Notes: a model not told the origin generated them from the letters alone. A stretch of 12,376 nt of DNA from an uncultured Anaerocolumna sp. (GCA_937901695.1 CALDJN010000261.1:1-12376), one strand, 5' to 3'. Positions 1 through 6,837 are shown, counted from the first letter of the stretch. Numbers and translations: made by a program.

Positions 1-46
1 CCTAACTTTGGCTTTTGATGCTCTATTCATAATCAACTATAATCTT

Positions 47-790
47 TTAGTAACCATAAATATCATATATTTCATCGGTATAAACATTTTGTTCCTTATA
101 GACTATTAATGGTGGTTCTACAGTAAGTCTTGACCTTCCGCCTTTCAAACATTCAATTAAAACCATATTTGGCTCTTTATCTATAAATGGATGTACCATT
201 TTCAAACGTTTTGGCTCCAAATTGTATTCGGTTAATTTATTTAGAATTTCTACCAACCGAAAAGGTCTGTGAACCAGATAAAACCGTCCATTTGGTTTTA
301 GTACTTTTGCAGCTTCTCTTGCAACATCATCCAGACTGCATAAAATCTCATGTCTGGCAATTGCTTTAGGCATATCCGGATTGGTCAGTCCATGATGCTC
401 CGTCATATAGGGAGGATTACTGGTAACCACATGAAAGGAGGCTGCACCAAAGATTTTGGAGGCCTCCTTAATATCACCAACCACAATATTGATTTTTTCA
501 TCCAGATTATTAAGAGTAACGCTTCTTTTTGCCATGCCAGCACTCTCTTCTTGAATCTCTAGTCCGGTAAAATGCTTACCTTCCGTTTTTGCTTCCAAAA
601 GAATAGGTATGATACCAGTGCCAGTCCCTAAATCTAAAGCCAATTCATCTTTTTTTACTTTAGCAAACCCAGATAAAAGAACAGCATCCATTCCAAAACA
701 AAACTTCTTGCTATTTTGTATAATCTGATAATTGTTTCTATGCAAATCATCAATTCTCTCATCTGGGAGTAAGATATGATTCTTATCCAT
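47..790 (-). CDS. trmN6: tRNA1(Val) (adenine(37)-N6)-methyltransferase family protein
   Basis: This 247-residue SAM-dependent methyltransferase is of the TrmN6/YfiC (Bacillus YabB) family, which methylates N6 of adenine 37 in a valine tRNA. The SAM-binding glycine motif DLGTGTG is at residues 53-59, the ribose-binding acidic residue is near E78, and D106 follows in VVGDI. The NPPY catalytic motif of N6-adenine methyltransferases is at 125-128. Length is normal and the protein looks intact. The ATG at 790 is preceded by AAGGA with a slightly long spacing. It follows ricT in transcription order, as yabB follows yaaT and yabA in Bacillus, but here a repeat-filled gap of 328 bp takes the place of yabA. 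The family assignment is firm; the exact tRNA target is inferred from orthology. Confidence 0.9.
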   Translation of the reverse strand: MDKNHILLPDERIDDLHRNNYQIIQNSKKFCFGMDAVLLSGFAKVKKDELALDLGTGTGIIPILLEAKTEGKHFTGLEIQEESAGMAKRSVTLNNLDEKINIVVGDIKEASKIFGAASFHVVTSNPPYMTEHHGLTNPDMPKAIARHEILCSLDDVAREAAKVLKPNGRFYLVHRPFRLVEILNKLTEYNLEPKRLKMVHPFIDKEPNMVLIECLKGGRSRLTVEPPLIVYKEQNVYTDEIYDIYGY

Positions 791-882
791 TTATTGGTCA
801 TCCTTATTAAAAAGTGTTTCATAAAATGTTTACATTTAACATTGCCATTCTGATACTTAGTATTGTCATTGCTATGAAAGCA

Positions 883-929
883 TGTCATTCTGAGCAAAAA
901 TTCAACGAAGTTGAATTTGCGAAGAATCC
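883..929 (+). repeat. Palindromic dispersed-type repeat, copy 1
   Basis: The element starts with TGTCATTCTGAGC and ends with GCGAAGAATCC. Its centre is an inverted repeat, AAATTCAAC-GAA-GTTGAATTT (898-918), with 9-bp arms. Compared with copies 2 and 3, the centre differs by a paired change (an A-T pair here, a G-C pair there), so the stem is kept while its sequence varies. Confidence 0.8.
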
Positions 930-958
930 CTTTCGTTCATAGTGATACTTTTTAGCAT

Positions 959-1003
959 TGTCATTCTGAGCAATTCAGCATAGCTGAATTGACGAAGAAT
1001 CTC
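959..1003 (+). repeat. Palindromic dispersed-type repeat, copy 2
   Basis: It has the same ends as copy 1: TGTCATTCTGAGC at the left and CGAAGAATCTC at the right. The core palindrome is AATTCAGC-ATA-GCTGAATT (972-990). It lies in direct orientation to copy 1 and inverted to copy 3, from which it is separated by only 10 nt. Confidence 0.85.
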
Positions 1004-1013
1004 AGTTAAAATT

Positions 1014-1063
1014 AGATTCTTCGCTTAAAATTCAGCTATGCTGAATTTACGCTCAGAATGACA
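1014..1063 (-). repeat. Palindromic dispersed-type repeat, copy 3, inverted
   Basis: On the minus strand it reads TGTCATTCTGAGC, then a core palindrome AAATTCAGC-ATA-GCTGAATTT (1028-1048), then GCGAAGAATCT. With copy 2 it forms a near-perfect inverted repeat spanning 959-1063, able to fold as one long hairpin or as two small ones. No T-run follows on the minus strand, so I do not call it a terminator. Confidence 0.85.
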
Positions 1064-1118
1064 GTTATATTTTTATATTCATTATTCAGATTTATACATC
1101 CAATTTATTCGTCCAGAA

Positions 1119-2027
1119 TTATTCATCATCTAATTTAGATTTTGTTTCTTTTTGTTCCAGCAATTCTAATGCCCTTAGTTCCTCGTCCATAGTAATCTTT
1201 TCTTTTCTCTTTTTAGGTTTGAATCTAAGTTCTTCTACTTTATAATCTCTGGCTTCTTTTTCATCATTTTCTAAGGTTACAACTACCCTGACAATTTGTT
1301 TTAAGACGCTAACACTTTGAACTTCGCCTTTTAAGCCATCCACAGTGGTTACTGTATCTCCAGGGTTAGGCAATTTGCTGTTTAATTCTTCATAAGCTTC
1401 CTCTTCATTTTTTAAGCAGCACATTAATCTTCCACATACCCCCGATATTTTGGTTGGGTTTAGGGAAAGATTCTGTTCTTTTGCCATTTTAATGGATACA
1501 GGAGCAAAATCGGCTAAGTGAGTATGACAGCATAATGGTCTTCCACAGATTCCAATGCCTCCTACGATTTTTGTCTCATCTCTTACACCAATTTGGCGCA
1601 GCTCGATACGTGTCTTAAATACAGAAGCTAAATCTTTTACCAATTCTCTAAAATCGATTCTTCCATCTGCTGTAAAATAGAATAATACTTTATTATTATC
1701 AAATGTATATTCTGAGTCGATTAATTTCATATCTAAACCATGTTTTTTAATCTTTTCCAGACATATACCGAAAGCTTCTTTTTCTTTTATTTTATTCTTA
1801 CTTTCAATTTCATCATCTTCCGGAGTTGCAGCACGTATAACAGGCTTTAGAGGCTGAATAATTTTATCCTCCTCCACGTCTCTTGGTCCAAGTACGACAT
1901 GACCATATTCTACTCCTCTTGCTGTTTCCACAATTACTTTATCGCCTTGTACTATATCATATCCAGCAGGATCAAAAAAGTATATCTTACCTGCCCTTCT
2001 AAATCTAACACCGATTACATTAATCAT
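1119..2027 (-). CDS. ricT: RicT (YaaT), PSP1-domain regulatory Fe-S protein
   Basis: RicT is part of the RicA-RicF-RicT complex, which carries iron-sulfur clusters and in Bacillus supports RNase Y-dependent mRNA maturation, sporulation and competence. The PSP1-type fold runs through most of the protein. The characteristic cysteines lie in GICGRPLCCH (C161, C166, C167) and GVCGRLMCC (C198, C203, C204), numbered from the chosen start. An acidic and lysine-rich tail makes the protein about 302 residues, somewhat longer than Bacillus YaaT. I chose the ATG at 2027 over the one at 2033 because AAGGAG is 7 nt before the former and almost touches the latter. The start overlaps the end of holB by 8 bp, so the two genes are probably translationally coupled. 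Confidence 0.92.
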   Translation of the reverse strand: MINVIGVRFRRAGKIYFFDPAGYDIVQGDKVIVETARGVEYGHVVLGPRDVEEDKIIQPLKPVIRAATPEDDEIESKNKIKEKEAFGICLEKIKKHGLDMKLIDSEYTFDNNKVLFYFTADGRIDFRELVKDLASVFKTRIELRQIGVRDETKIVGGIGICGRPLCCHTHLADFAPVSIKMAKEQNLSLNPTKISGVCGRLMCCLKNEEEAYEELNSKLPNPGDTVTTVDGLKGEVQSVSVLKQIVRVVVTLENDEKEARDYKVEELRFKPKKRKEKITMDEELRALELLEQKETKSKLDDE

Positions 2028-3042
2028 TACCATTCTCCTTTATAGTAAGCAGCATAAGCTCTATGGTTAAATCAAAATTCACATTTGCATTTAGTCTAAC
2101 CTTGGCTTTTTCCATAGCTGCTATAATCTTCTCAATACCTTCATAGCTGCGTTTATTCGCTTGTTTTGATATATCTTGAAATTCACTTTTATATATTAAA
2201 AGATTTGGATCTTTGGTCACCTTAAATAACAGCACATCCCGATACCATAAAATCATTAAATCAATATAGTCAAAAATCTGCGCTTTATTTTCCGATATCT
2301 TTTTTAATCCATCAATTATTTCATAAAACTCCATGTCATCTATGTATTTTAGGAGATGGAGCACATCTTTCTTCATTTCCACAAATTCTTCTGAGGAAGA
2401 ATATTGTATCGCCTTACCTAAATTACCTTGAGCGAAAACCGTACTAAGCTCTGCCTGATAATCAGGAACTTGATAGTGTTCCTTCAGATATTTTATCATG
2501 GCTCCGCTGTCAATTGGTTTTAGATGCAAGGTTACGCACCTTGATAAAATCGTTGGAAGAAGAGAATTTAAATTATTAGTTAATAATAATATAATACCAT
2601 ATTGAGGTGGTTCTTCTATTGTTTTTAGCAAAGCATTCTGCGCCTGCTCTGTTAATTTCTCTGCTTCATCTATAATATATATTTTATAAGGACTGCTATA
2701 AGGTTTTACCTGAATATCGTTATTTAACTGAATACGAATGTCATCAACACCTATACTAGCTTTTTCATGTGTAATACGTATAATATCCGGATGATTATCT
2801 GAGGCTGCTTGAACACAGGATTTACAGGTGCCACAAGCTTTTACCTGACTGGCATCTACTATATTGCCTGGTCTCATTTGTTCACATTGTAAAGTCATAG
2901 CAAAAGCATTTGCAAGCATATTCTTCCCTGAGCCGTCTTCCCCAACCAAAAGATAGGCATGAGAAACCTTTCCTGAACCAATTGCAGTTTTTAAATGTTC
3001 TATAATCTGTTCATGACCAACAATATGATTAAAATCTAACAT
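2020..3042 (-). CDS. holB: DNA polymerase III delta' subunit (clamp loader)
   Basis: This is an AAA+ clamp-loader subunit that helps load the beta clamp during DNA replication. From the chosen start: the N-terminal helix carries IVGHEQI, a P-loop GEDGSGKN lies at 34-41, zinc-module cysteines are at 53, 70, 73 and 76, a Walker B-like DEAE is at 125-128, and the SRC arginine-finger motif is at 167-169 in LSRCVTL. The C-terminal domain is helical, as usual for delta'. The length of about 340 residues fits the family. A GTG at 3060 directly abuts the yaaR stop codon, but the ATG at 3042 with GAGGG just upstream gives the N-terminus (MLDFNHIVGH) expected for clostridial homologues. It is flanked by yaaR and ricT in the conserved order. 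Confidence 0.92.
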   Translation of the reverse strand: MLDFNHIVGHEQIIEHLKTAIGSGKVSHAYLLVGEDGSGKNMLANAFAMTLQCEQMRPGNIVDASQVKACGTCKSCVQAASDNHPDIIRITHEKASIGVDDIRIQLNNDIQVKPYSSPYKIYIIDEAEKLTEQAQNALLKTIEEPPQYGIILLLTNNLNSLLPTILSRCVTLHLKPIDSGAMIKYLKEHYQVPDYQAELSTVFAQGNLGKAIQYSSSEEFVEMKKDVLHLLKYIDDMEFYEIIDGLKKISENKAQIFDYIDLMILWYRDVLLFKVTKDPNLLIYKSEFQDISKQANKRSYEGIEKIIAAMEKAKVRLNANVNFDLTIELMLLTIKENGND

Positions 3043-3059
3043 GAAATCCCTCACTTTCA

Positions 3060-3500
3060 CTATGCAAGTATATCTATCAAAAGTCCTCGTATTTCATCAA
3101 TTCGATTTAGGATCAATATATGATCTCTTTCTTCCTTTATTAACTCTGCAGCTAATTCATCCAGATTTTGATCAATCAAACGAATGATTCCATATACACG
3201 GTGTCTTCCCCTTCTGTCAAGGAAATTTTCTCTGGAAAACTTATGTGAACGATTGACGATTTCATTCATAAAATCATGAATTAATTGACGATATCGTTTC
3301 ATATCCCGTATATCCATACGTTTGCCCAGTTGCTTTCCTTGCTGAGTGATATCCTCCATAAGAACATTTAACCGTGCCTGCAATTCCTGCTCCTGTATAT
3401 TACTAATTAGGGTAAACTTAAAAGACCCATCTGCATCTGGAACAGGAGCCTTTTGAGCAACATTTTGAATTACCTGTGTCTGATTTACCTTAATATCCAT
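3060..3500 (-). CDS. yaaR: YaaR family protein (DUF327)
   Basis: This 146-residue soluble protein belongs to the YaaR/DUF327 family, whose function is not established. The family normally sits just before holB in Firmicutes, as here. The protein is mostly helical and charged, and the MxxYRQLIHDFMNEIV region and the RRGRHRVYGIIRLID region are typical of the family. Its start is preceded by GGCGGTGAG at a normal distance. The stop codon TAG ends at position 3060, so holB begins within a few bases of it. The family call rests on recognised sequence plus gene order. A role in replication or cell-cycle processes is only suggested by its neighbours. Confidence 0.85.
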   Translation of the reverse strand: MDIKVNQTQVIQNVAQKAPVPDADGSFKFTLISNIQEQELQARLNVLMEDITQQGKQLGKRMDIRDMKRYRQLIHDFMNEIVNRSHKFSRENFLDRRGRHRVYGIIRLIDQNLDELAAELIKEERDHILILNRIDEIRGLLIDILA

Positions 3501-3548
3501 ATACTCACCGCCTTAATCGATATTTTTTGAATTACCTGCAGCTTGCGC

Positions 3549-3566
3549 GGGAGTGATGTGTCTCCC
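3549..3566 (-). repeat. Short hairpin GGGAG/CTCCC upstream of yaaR
   Basis: Arms GGGAG (3549-3553) and CTCCC (3562-3566) enclose an 8-nt loop. It lies directly after repeat copy A in the direction of transcription, within the presumed yaaR leader. No T-run follows. Confidence 0.45.
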
Positions 3567-3569
3567 ACT

Positions 3570-3596
3570 TTCCTCACTCCGTTTTTATTATATCAT
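3570..3596 (-). repeat. 27-bp direct repeat, copy A, with TGATATAAT box
   Basis: On the minus strand the unit reads ATGATATAAT, then RAAAACGGAGTGAGGAA. Copy A and copy B (3657-3683) differ at a single base and are 87 bp apart. Each contains TGATATAAT, a perfect match to an extended -10 promoter element (TGnTATAAT), but I find no convincing -35 box for either. They may be real promoters for yaaR or part of a dispersed repeat family. Confidence 0.75.
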
Positions 3597-3616
3597 GAAC
3601 GTAAAGCGTGTTCATG
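3594..3616. repeat. Hairpin CATGAAC/GTTCATG
   Basis: Seven-bp arms at 3594-3600 and 3610-3616 enclose a 9-nt loop. The arm adjoins the TGATATAAT box of direct repeat A, so repeat and hairpin appear to belong to one module. Confidence 0.6.
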
Positions 3617-3634
3617 ATCTTGGCACTCCGCTCG

Positions 3635-3659
3635 GAATTTGCAAGCTTGCTTGCAATTC
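3635..3659. repeat. Hairpin GAATTtGCAAGC/GCTTGCAATTC
   Basis: The 11-bp arms carry one bulged T and meet at a tight centre. It touches direct repeat B and lies beside a third CGGAGTG motif on the minus strand (CCGAGCGGAGTGCC), the same heptamer as in repeats A and B. Confidence 0.6.
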
Positions 3660-3683
3660 CTCACTCCGTTTTCATTATATCAT
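3657..3683 (-). repeat. 27-bp direct repeat, copy B, with TGATATAAT box
   Basis: This is the second copy of the unit described at 3570-3596, with one substitution (ATAATGAAAAC instead of ATAATAAAAAC on the minus strand). The perfect extended -10 lies at 3674-3682. Confidence 0.75.
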
Positions 3684-3771
3684 AGTATTTTAATAATAAA
3701 TAGATAAAATTTGTATTATATCTATCCTATACAAAAATCATATTTGATGCCACAGGTTGTACTGTAACTAT

Positions 3772-3800
3772 TTGATATAAAGTTATAATTTGAATGTCAA
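3772..3800 (-). promoter_or_regulatory. Candidate promoter for the yaaR-holB-ricT operon
   Basis: On the minus strand a perfect -35 TTGACA (3795-3800) is followed after 17 bp by TATCAA (3772-3777), which matches four of six -10 bases. It lies just past the kinase-like gene and about 270 bp before yaaR. The TGATATAAT boxes nearer to yaaR are competing candidates. Confidence 0.35.
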
Positions 3801-3814
3801 AAGTCTAAATCTAG

Positions 3815-4414
3815 TTATTCTGCCTTAAACAAATACCCTTTTATATCTTGGGTTATCTCCCACAAACATTGATTAAAATCTTGATTCTCATATTTTTTAT
3901 AAATTCCTAGTTTCTTAAGATTTTTCTCTGAAAAGTCTTTCTCGTCCGCTAAATATCTTCTGCATAACTCAGCATACTTAGGAACCTTCTGCTGCTTTTC
4001 CCGGTGTAAGGCACGTTCCAATCTTACGCCATCTTCTACCTGTATATAAAGAGGAATTACAATATCTTCCCCATAATAATTTCTAATTTGCTCAAAGGAT
4101 TCTAATGTACCTATAAGTATATAATTTGAAGTACTCAAATCAATTTGCCCGTCATCAACGGTGAAATAATCCCATATACCATGTACCGTTTTATAGGCTC
4201 TGTGCTCCATTACTTTATTACTTTCTTGCAATTGCTGCAACCTCTCACCACTGACGAAAAAGTACTCTACACCATCTGTCTCACCTTCGCGTATTGGTCT
4301 TGTTGTATAGGTAACAACAGATTTTAGATTTAGCTGTGTATCCTCTTTTAATGCTTTAAATATGGTATCTTTTCCTGTTGCACTTTTTCCCACAACAATA
4401 AATATCTTAGACAT
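3815..4414 (-). CDS. Guanylate kinase-like P-loop protein
   Basis: This 199-residue nucleotide-kinase-like protein has a P-loop, GKSATGKDT (residues 9-17), in the position of the guanylate kinase GPSGxGKGT loop. The GMP-binding segment TTRPIREGE...GVEYFF (37-53) keeps the arginines and tyrosine used for the nucleotide phosphate. The stretch usually ending in YGT is changed to HGIWDYFTV, so the base-binding pocket is divergent. Length is normal for a guanylate kinase. It is preceded by AGAAAGGA. It lies between the decarboxylase and yaaR, where Bacillus has thymidylate kinase. It may be a true guanylate kinase paralogue, a kinase with other specificity, or a non-catalytic relative. I leave the symbol empty because the housekeeping gmk is usually elsewhere. 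Confidence 0.75.
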   Translation of the reverse strand: MSKIFIVVGKSATGKDTIFKALKEDTQLNLKSVVTYTTRPIREGETDGVEYFFVSGERLQQLQESNKVMEHRAYKTVHGIWDYFTVDDGQIDLSTSNYILIGTLESFEQIRNYYGEDIVIPLYIQVEDGVRLERALHREKQQKVPKYAELCRRYLADEKDFSEKNLKKLGIYKKYENQDFNQCLWEITQDIKGYLFKAE

Positions 4415-4458
4415 ACTTTAATTCCTTTCTGTCTTATCCCAAGTTTAATAAAATTACG

Positions 4459-5877
4459 TTACAGAATAACCTTAATATATTGTCCTTTCATATCTTGTAA
4501 GCCTTGCAATTGCAAACCTTCTGTTTGGTAGGAAAGGATGTCCTTAAGAAGTTCCTTACTTATTCGCTCCCCAGGTACAAGCAGAGGTATTCCGGGCGGA
4601 TAAAGATATATATACTCTCCTGATATTCTACCTTCGCTGAAACGGAAAGGAATGGTTTCCTGTAAGCAGGTATCTGCTTTTGAAGATGTCATTACCATTT
4701 CAGGAACCTCCTGATTAACCGTAAGATGTTTTATGATGGATTTTGGTTTGCTATGTATTTGCTTATCTATCTCTAACAGAGCTTTAGAAAGTCTATGAAA
4801 GCCTTCCTTTGTATCGCATATACTAGTCATTCCCAATACATAGTCCCTTGTAACCATTTCCATTTGAATTTTATATTCATTTAAAAGTATATCATATAAC
4901 ATGGTACCAGATATATCGGTATTTTTTGTAGAAATCGTTATTTTTGACGGATCAAATTCATAAAAACCATAATTTTTTATATTATCTGGAAATAATACTT
5001 TTATATTCTTTAATGCCTTCATTCTTCCATAAAAGTTCTGAAGCAATTCATAATACTGGGAAAATAACTCCTTACTCCTATCCATTAACAAGTTGATACA
5101 ATTATCAATACCTGCCATTAGCAGATAGGATGGACTGCTGGTCTGATAAATTCCCAGATACCTTTTTATTTCTTCATAATCAACCAAATCACTGTTAACA
5201 TGAATAAGACCTGTTTGTGTAAATGCTGGAAGCGTTTTATGAAGGCTGTGAATTACCATATCGGCTCCTGCCTGAATGGAATTCCGGGGAAATCCAGGGT
5301 GAAAACCCAAATGTGCCCCATGAGCTTCATCAACAAGCAAAGGCACCTTATATTTGTGCGCTATGCTGCTAATAGATGGTATATCCGAAACTACACCTTC
5401 ATAAGTAGGTGAAGTAATTATGATAAGCTTAATATCTTTATGTTTTATCAACAATTCCTCTGTTTTTTCCGGAGAAATTCCACCATTTATGTTAAAATGG
5501 GTGTCTATTTGTGGATAAATATATATGGGCTGTAATTCATTCAAATAGATTCCATGATAGACTGCTTTATGGCAGTTACGGGCTACCAACACTTTATCAC
5601 CTTTCTTAGTAGCTGCTGCAATGGCTGTAAGTAAGCCAGCTGTGCTTCCACCAATTAAGTAGTTGGTATATTTAGAATGATATAACTTTGCAGCTCGTTC
5701 CATACCTTCTAATAAGATTCCTTCAGCGTGATGGAGATTGTCAAAGCCCTCAATTTCTGTTATGTCAATGGAATATGGATTTACCATGGAGAATTCAGGA
5801 TTTCTTTTATGACCAGGCATGTGCATGGGATAATAATTATCCTTACCATATTCAACTAGTTTATCATATAAATTCAT
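4459..5877 (-). CDS. Orn/Lys/Arg decarboxylase family PLP enzyme
   Basis: This is a PLP-dependent (fold type I) decarboxylase of the Orn/Lys/Arg family, which makes a polyamine or a diamine (agmatine, cadaverine or putrescine) from a basic amino acid. Residue numbers are from the GTG at 5883. The N-terminal MPGHKR is at 22-27, the cofactor-binding DEAHGAH at 185-191, and the Schiff-base lysine K216 in SLHKTLPAFTQTG. The C-terminal domain carries YLYPPGIPLLVPGE. About 472 residues matches the short form (Bacillus YaaO/SpeA) rather than the 700-residue inducible enzymes. A GTG at 5883 is possible, but the ATG at 5877 sits about 10 nt after AAAGG. It begins the housekeeping block, as yaaO does in Bacillus. 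The substrate cannot be read from sequence alone. Confidence 0.88.
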   Translation of the reverse strand: MNLYDKLVEYGKDNYYPMHMPGHKRNPEFSMVNPYSIDITEIEGFDNLHHAEGILLEGMERAAKLYHSKYTNYLIGGSTAGLLTAIAAATKKGDKVLVARNCHKAVYHGIYLNELQPIYIYPQIDTHFNINGGISPEKTEELLIKHKDIKLIIITSPTYEGVVSDIPSISSIAHKYKVPLLVDEAHGAHLGFHPGFPRNSIQAGADMVIHSLHKTLPAFTQTGLIHVNSDLVDYEEIKRYLGIYQTSSPSYLLMAGIDNCINLLMDRSKELFSQYYELLQNFYGRMKALKNIKVLFPDNIKNYGFYEFDPSKITISTKNTDISGTMLYDILLNEYKIQMEMVTRDYVLGMTSICDTKEGFHRLSKALLEIDKQIHSKPKSIIKHLTVNQEVPEMVMTSSKADTCLQETIPFRFSEGRISGEYIYLYPPGIPLLVPGERISKELLKDILSYQTEGLQLQGLQDMKGQYIKVIL

Positions 5878-5958
5878 ATCCACACTACCTTTCTTAGATT
5901 GTTTCTATTTTAACCAATAAGTATTGTTAATTCAATCATTTTATTCATTTCTAACTTT

Positions 5959-5986
5959 ATAATACATGGACATGTAAATCATACAA
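5959..5986 (-). promoter_or_regulatory. Candidate promoter for the decarboxylase gene
   Basis: On the minus strand TTGTAT (5981-5986) and TATTAT (5959-5964) are 16 bp apart, about 80 bp before the start codon. The interrupted palindrome ACATG-TC-CATGT (5964-5975) overlaps the spacer and could be an operator. Both boxes are weak matches. Confidence 0.25.
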
Positions 5987-5993
5987 TTTATAT

Positions 5994-6056
5994 AAAGAAA
6001 AAGGTCTTCATTAAAACAGGATATATAAATTATATATCTCTGTTTTGATGAAGACC
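5994..6056 (-). terminator. Long rho-independent terminator of the PTS operon
   Basis: On the minus strand a stem of 18 pairs (6003-6020 with 6039-6056, two of them G·U on one strand) continues after a one-base bulge into seven A-T pairs with a 3-nt loop. It is followed by TTTTTCTTT. The last codons and stop of the dehydratase remnant lie inside the hairpin. There is no T-run on the other side, so it works for minus-strand transcription only. Confidence 0.88.
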
Positions 6057-6302
6057 AAATACACCCTGCTTCATGTAGCCGCCTTTCATAGGTGATACTG
6101 CATGTTGGGCAAATATATTCAATACCCCGGATTCATATTTTTCTTTTTTAGGAACCCAGTCTTTTTTTCTCAATTCTAATATTCTATCGATTTCTTCTAA
6201 GGAACACCTCTCTCCCTTTATTCCTACGATTTGCAATAACCTGTTATCTATATCAATTTCAATTAAATCGTTTTCTTCTACAAAAGCGATGGGACCCCGA
6301 CC
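6030..6302 (-). pseudogene. C-terminal remnant of an IlvD/Edd-family dehydratase
   Basis: The minus-strand frame reads GPIAFVEENDLIEIDIDNR from about 6296 downward, then LEEIDRILELRKKDWVPK and SGVLNIFAQHAVSPMKGG. This matches the last 80 or so residues of dihydroxy-acid dehydratase/phosphogluconate dehydratase family proteins (compare GGPIALVEDGDLIEIDIPNR and KYAKLVSSASKGA). The family is normally 550-600 residues. Upstream the similarity stops within about 15 codons at CHRGRGPIAF, the frame hits a stop at 6357, and the IIA gene begins. No [Fe-S] cysteines or active-site residues remain. A TTG at 6236 could start a 68-residue peptide, but there is no good ribosome site. I read it as a relic of a gene mostly lost by deletion. 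Confidence 0.75.
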
Positions 6303-6351
6303 CCTATGGCAGGTACTTGAACTCCTGCTGAAATAGGCATATCTTTTGCAA

Positions 6352-6837
6352 TTATTTTATTATAATCAGTTTTTCTCCAGCTTTGATATTATCTCCGGGT
6401 ACAGCCTCAATTGTTTCATATTGGTCAGAATTAGTTATAATAATAGGAGTGGTTATATCATATCCTGCTTTTTTAATTTCTTCTGCCTGGAATTCAATTA
6501 ACAGGTCTCCAACTGAAACTTTATCACCCTCTGATATATTGGATTTAAAATATTTTCCTTGCAGCTCTACCGTATCAAAACCCAGATGAATCAAAATTTC
6601 AAGTCCGTCCTCACTTTGTATGCCAATGGCATGGAAAGTCGGGAAAATATTAAGGATAGTTCCGTTAACAGGCGATACCAACTTTCCTTCTGAAGGAAGT
6701 ACCGCTGCTCCTTTTCCTAATATCCCATCTGCAAATACAGGATCTTTAACGCTAGACAAAGGTATAACCTGCCCATTTAACGGAGAAAAAACAACTTTCT
6801 CTTTTGGTTTATTCTGAAATAATTTCATAAATCCCAT
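6352..6837 (-). CDS. crr: PTS glucose-type IIA component (IIA-Glc)
   Basis: This cytoplasmic phosphocarrier takes phosphate from HPr and passes it to the IIB domain of a sugar permease. The two histidines of the IIA(Glc) site are visible in FPTFHAIG and EILIHLGFDTVELQG (H69 and H84, numbered from the chosen start); the second is the one phosphorylated in the family. The protein is 161 residues, the usual length. I chose the ATG at 6837 because GGAAGGGG lies 8 nt upstream; the longer frame from 6861 has no such site. It is the third gene of the operon, and since the IICB permease at 8319-9923 lacks a IIA domain, this protein probably serves it. It could also supply other IIA-less permeases. 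Confidence 0.93.
   Translation of the reverse strand: MGFMKLFQNKPKEKVVFSPLNGQVIPLSSVKDPVFADGILGKGAAVLPSEGKLVSPVNGTILNIFPTFHAIGIQSEDGLEILIHLGFDTVELQGKYFKSNISEGDKVSVGDLLIEFQAEEIKKAGYDITTPIIITNSDQYETIEAVPGDNIKAGEKLIIIK

Larger units (their letters stand above)
791..1118. other. Intergenic region ricT-trmN6, filled with palindromic repeats
   Basis: There is no gene in these 328 bases. Positions 883-1063 hold three copies of one palindromic element, and 845-870 has a degraded trace of it (CATTCTGATACTT, then ATTGTCATT). In Bacillus the replication regulator gene yabA lies at this point; I see no remnant of it. I see no clear promoter for trmN6 and no hairpin followed by a T-run, so read-through from ricT is possible. 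Confidence 0.7.
3501..3814. other. Intergenic region upstream of yaaR, with repeats and promoter-like boxes
   Basis: There is no gene in these 314 bases. They hold a 27-bp direct repeat, three hairpins (3549-3566, 3594-3616, 3635-3659) and several sigma-A-like boxes for the minus strand. In Bacillus the c-di-AMP receptor gene darA lies between tmk and yaaR; I see no remnant of it here. Confidence 0.7.

Noticed and set aside
1..46. Possible start of another minus-strand gene (ATG at 30, reading MNRASKAKVR)
   Set aside because: Only ten codons are visible, there is no clear ribosome site, and the residues do not resemble RsmI or a GIY-YIG protein, the genes expected next by synteny.
655..897. 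Minus-strand frame of 80 codons across the start of trmN6
   Set aside because: It overlaps the methyltransferase in another frame, runs into repeat copy 1, and shows no ribosome site or family motif.
959..1063. Long inverted repeat as a terminator for ricT
   Set aside because: No T-run follows on the minus strand, and the structure is explained by two facing copies of the repeat element.
883..1063. CRISPR-like array
   Set aside because: There are only three copies, one inverted, with no uniform spacers and no cas genes.
6306..6359. Second frame reading MPISAGVQVPAIGVGVP upstream of the dehydratase remnant, as a frameshifted extension
   Set aside because: It does not resemble the dehydratase sequence expected there and stops after about 20 codons; probably chance.
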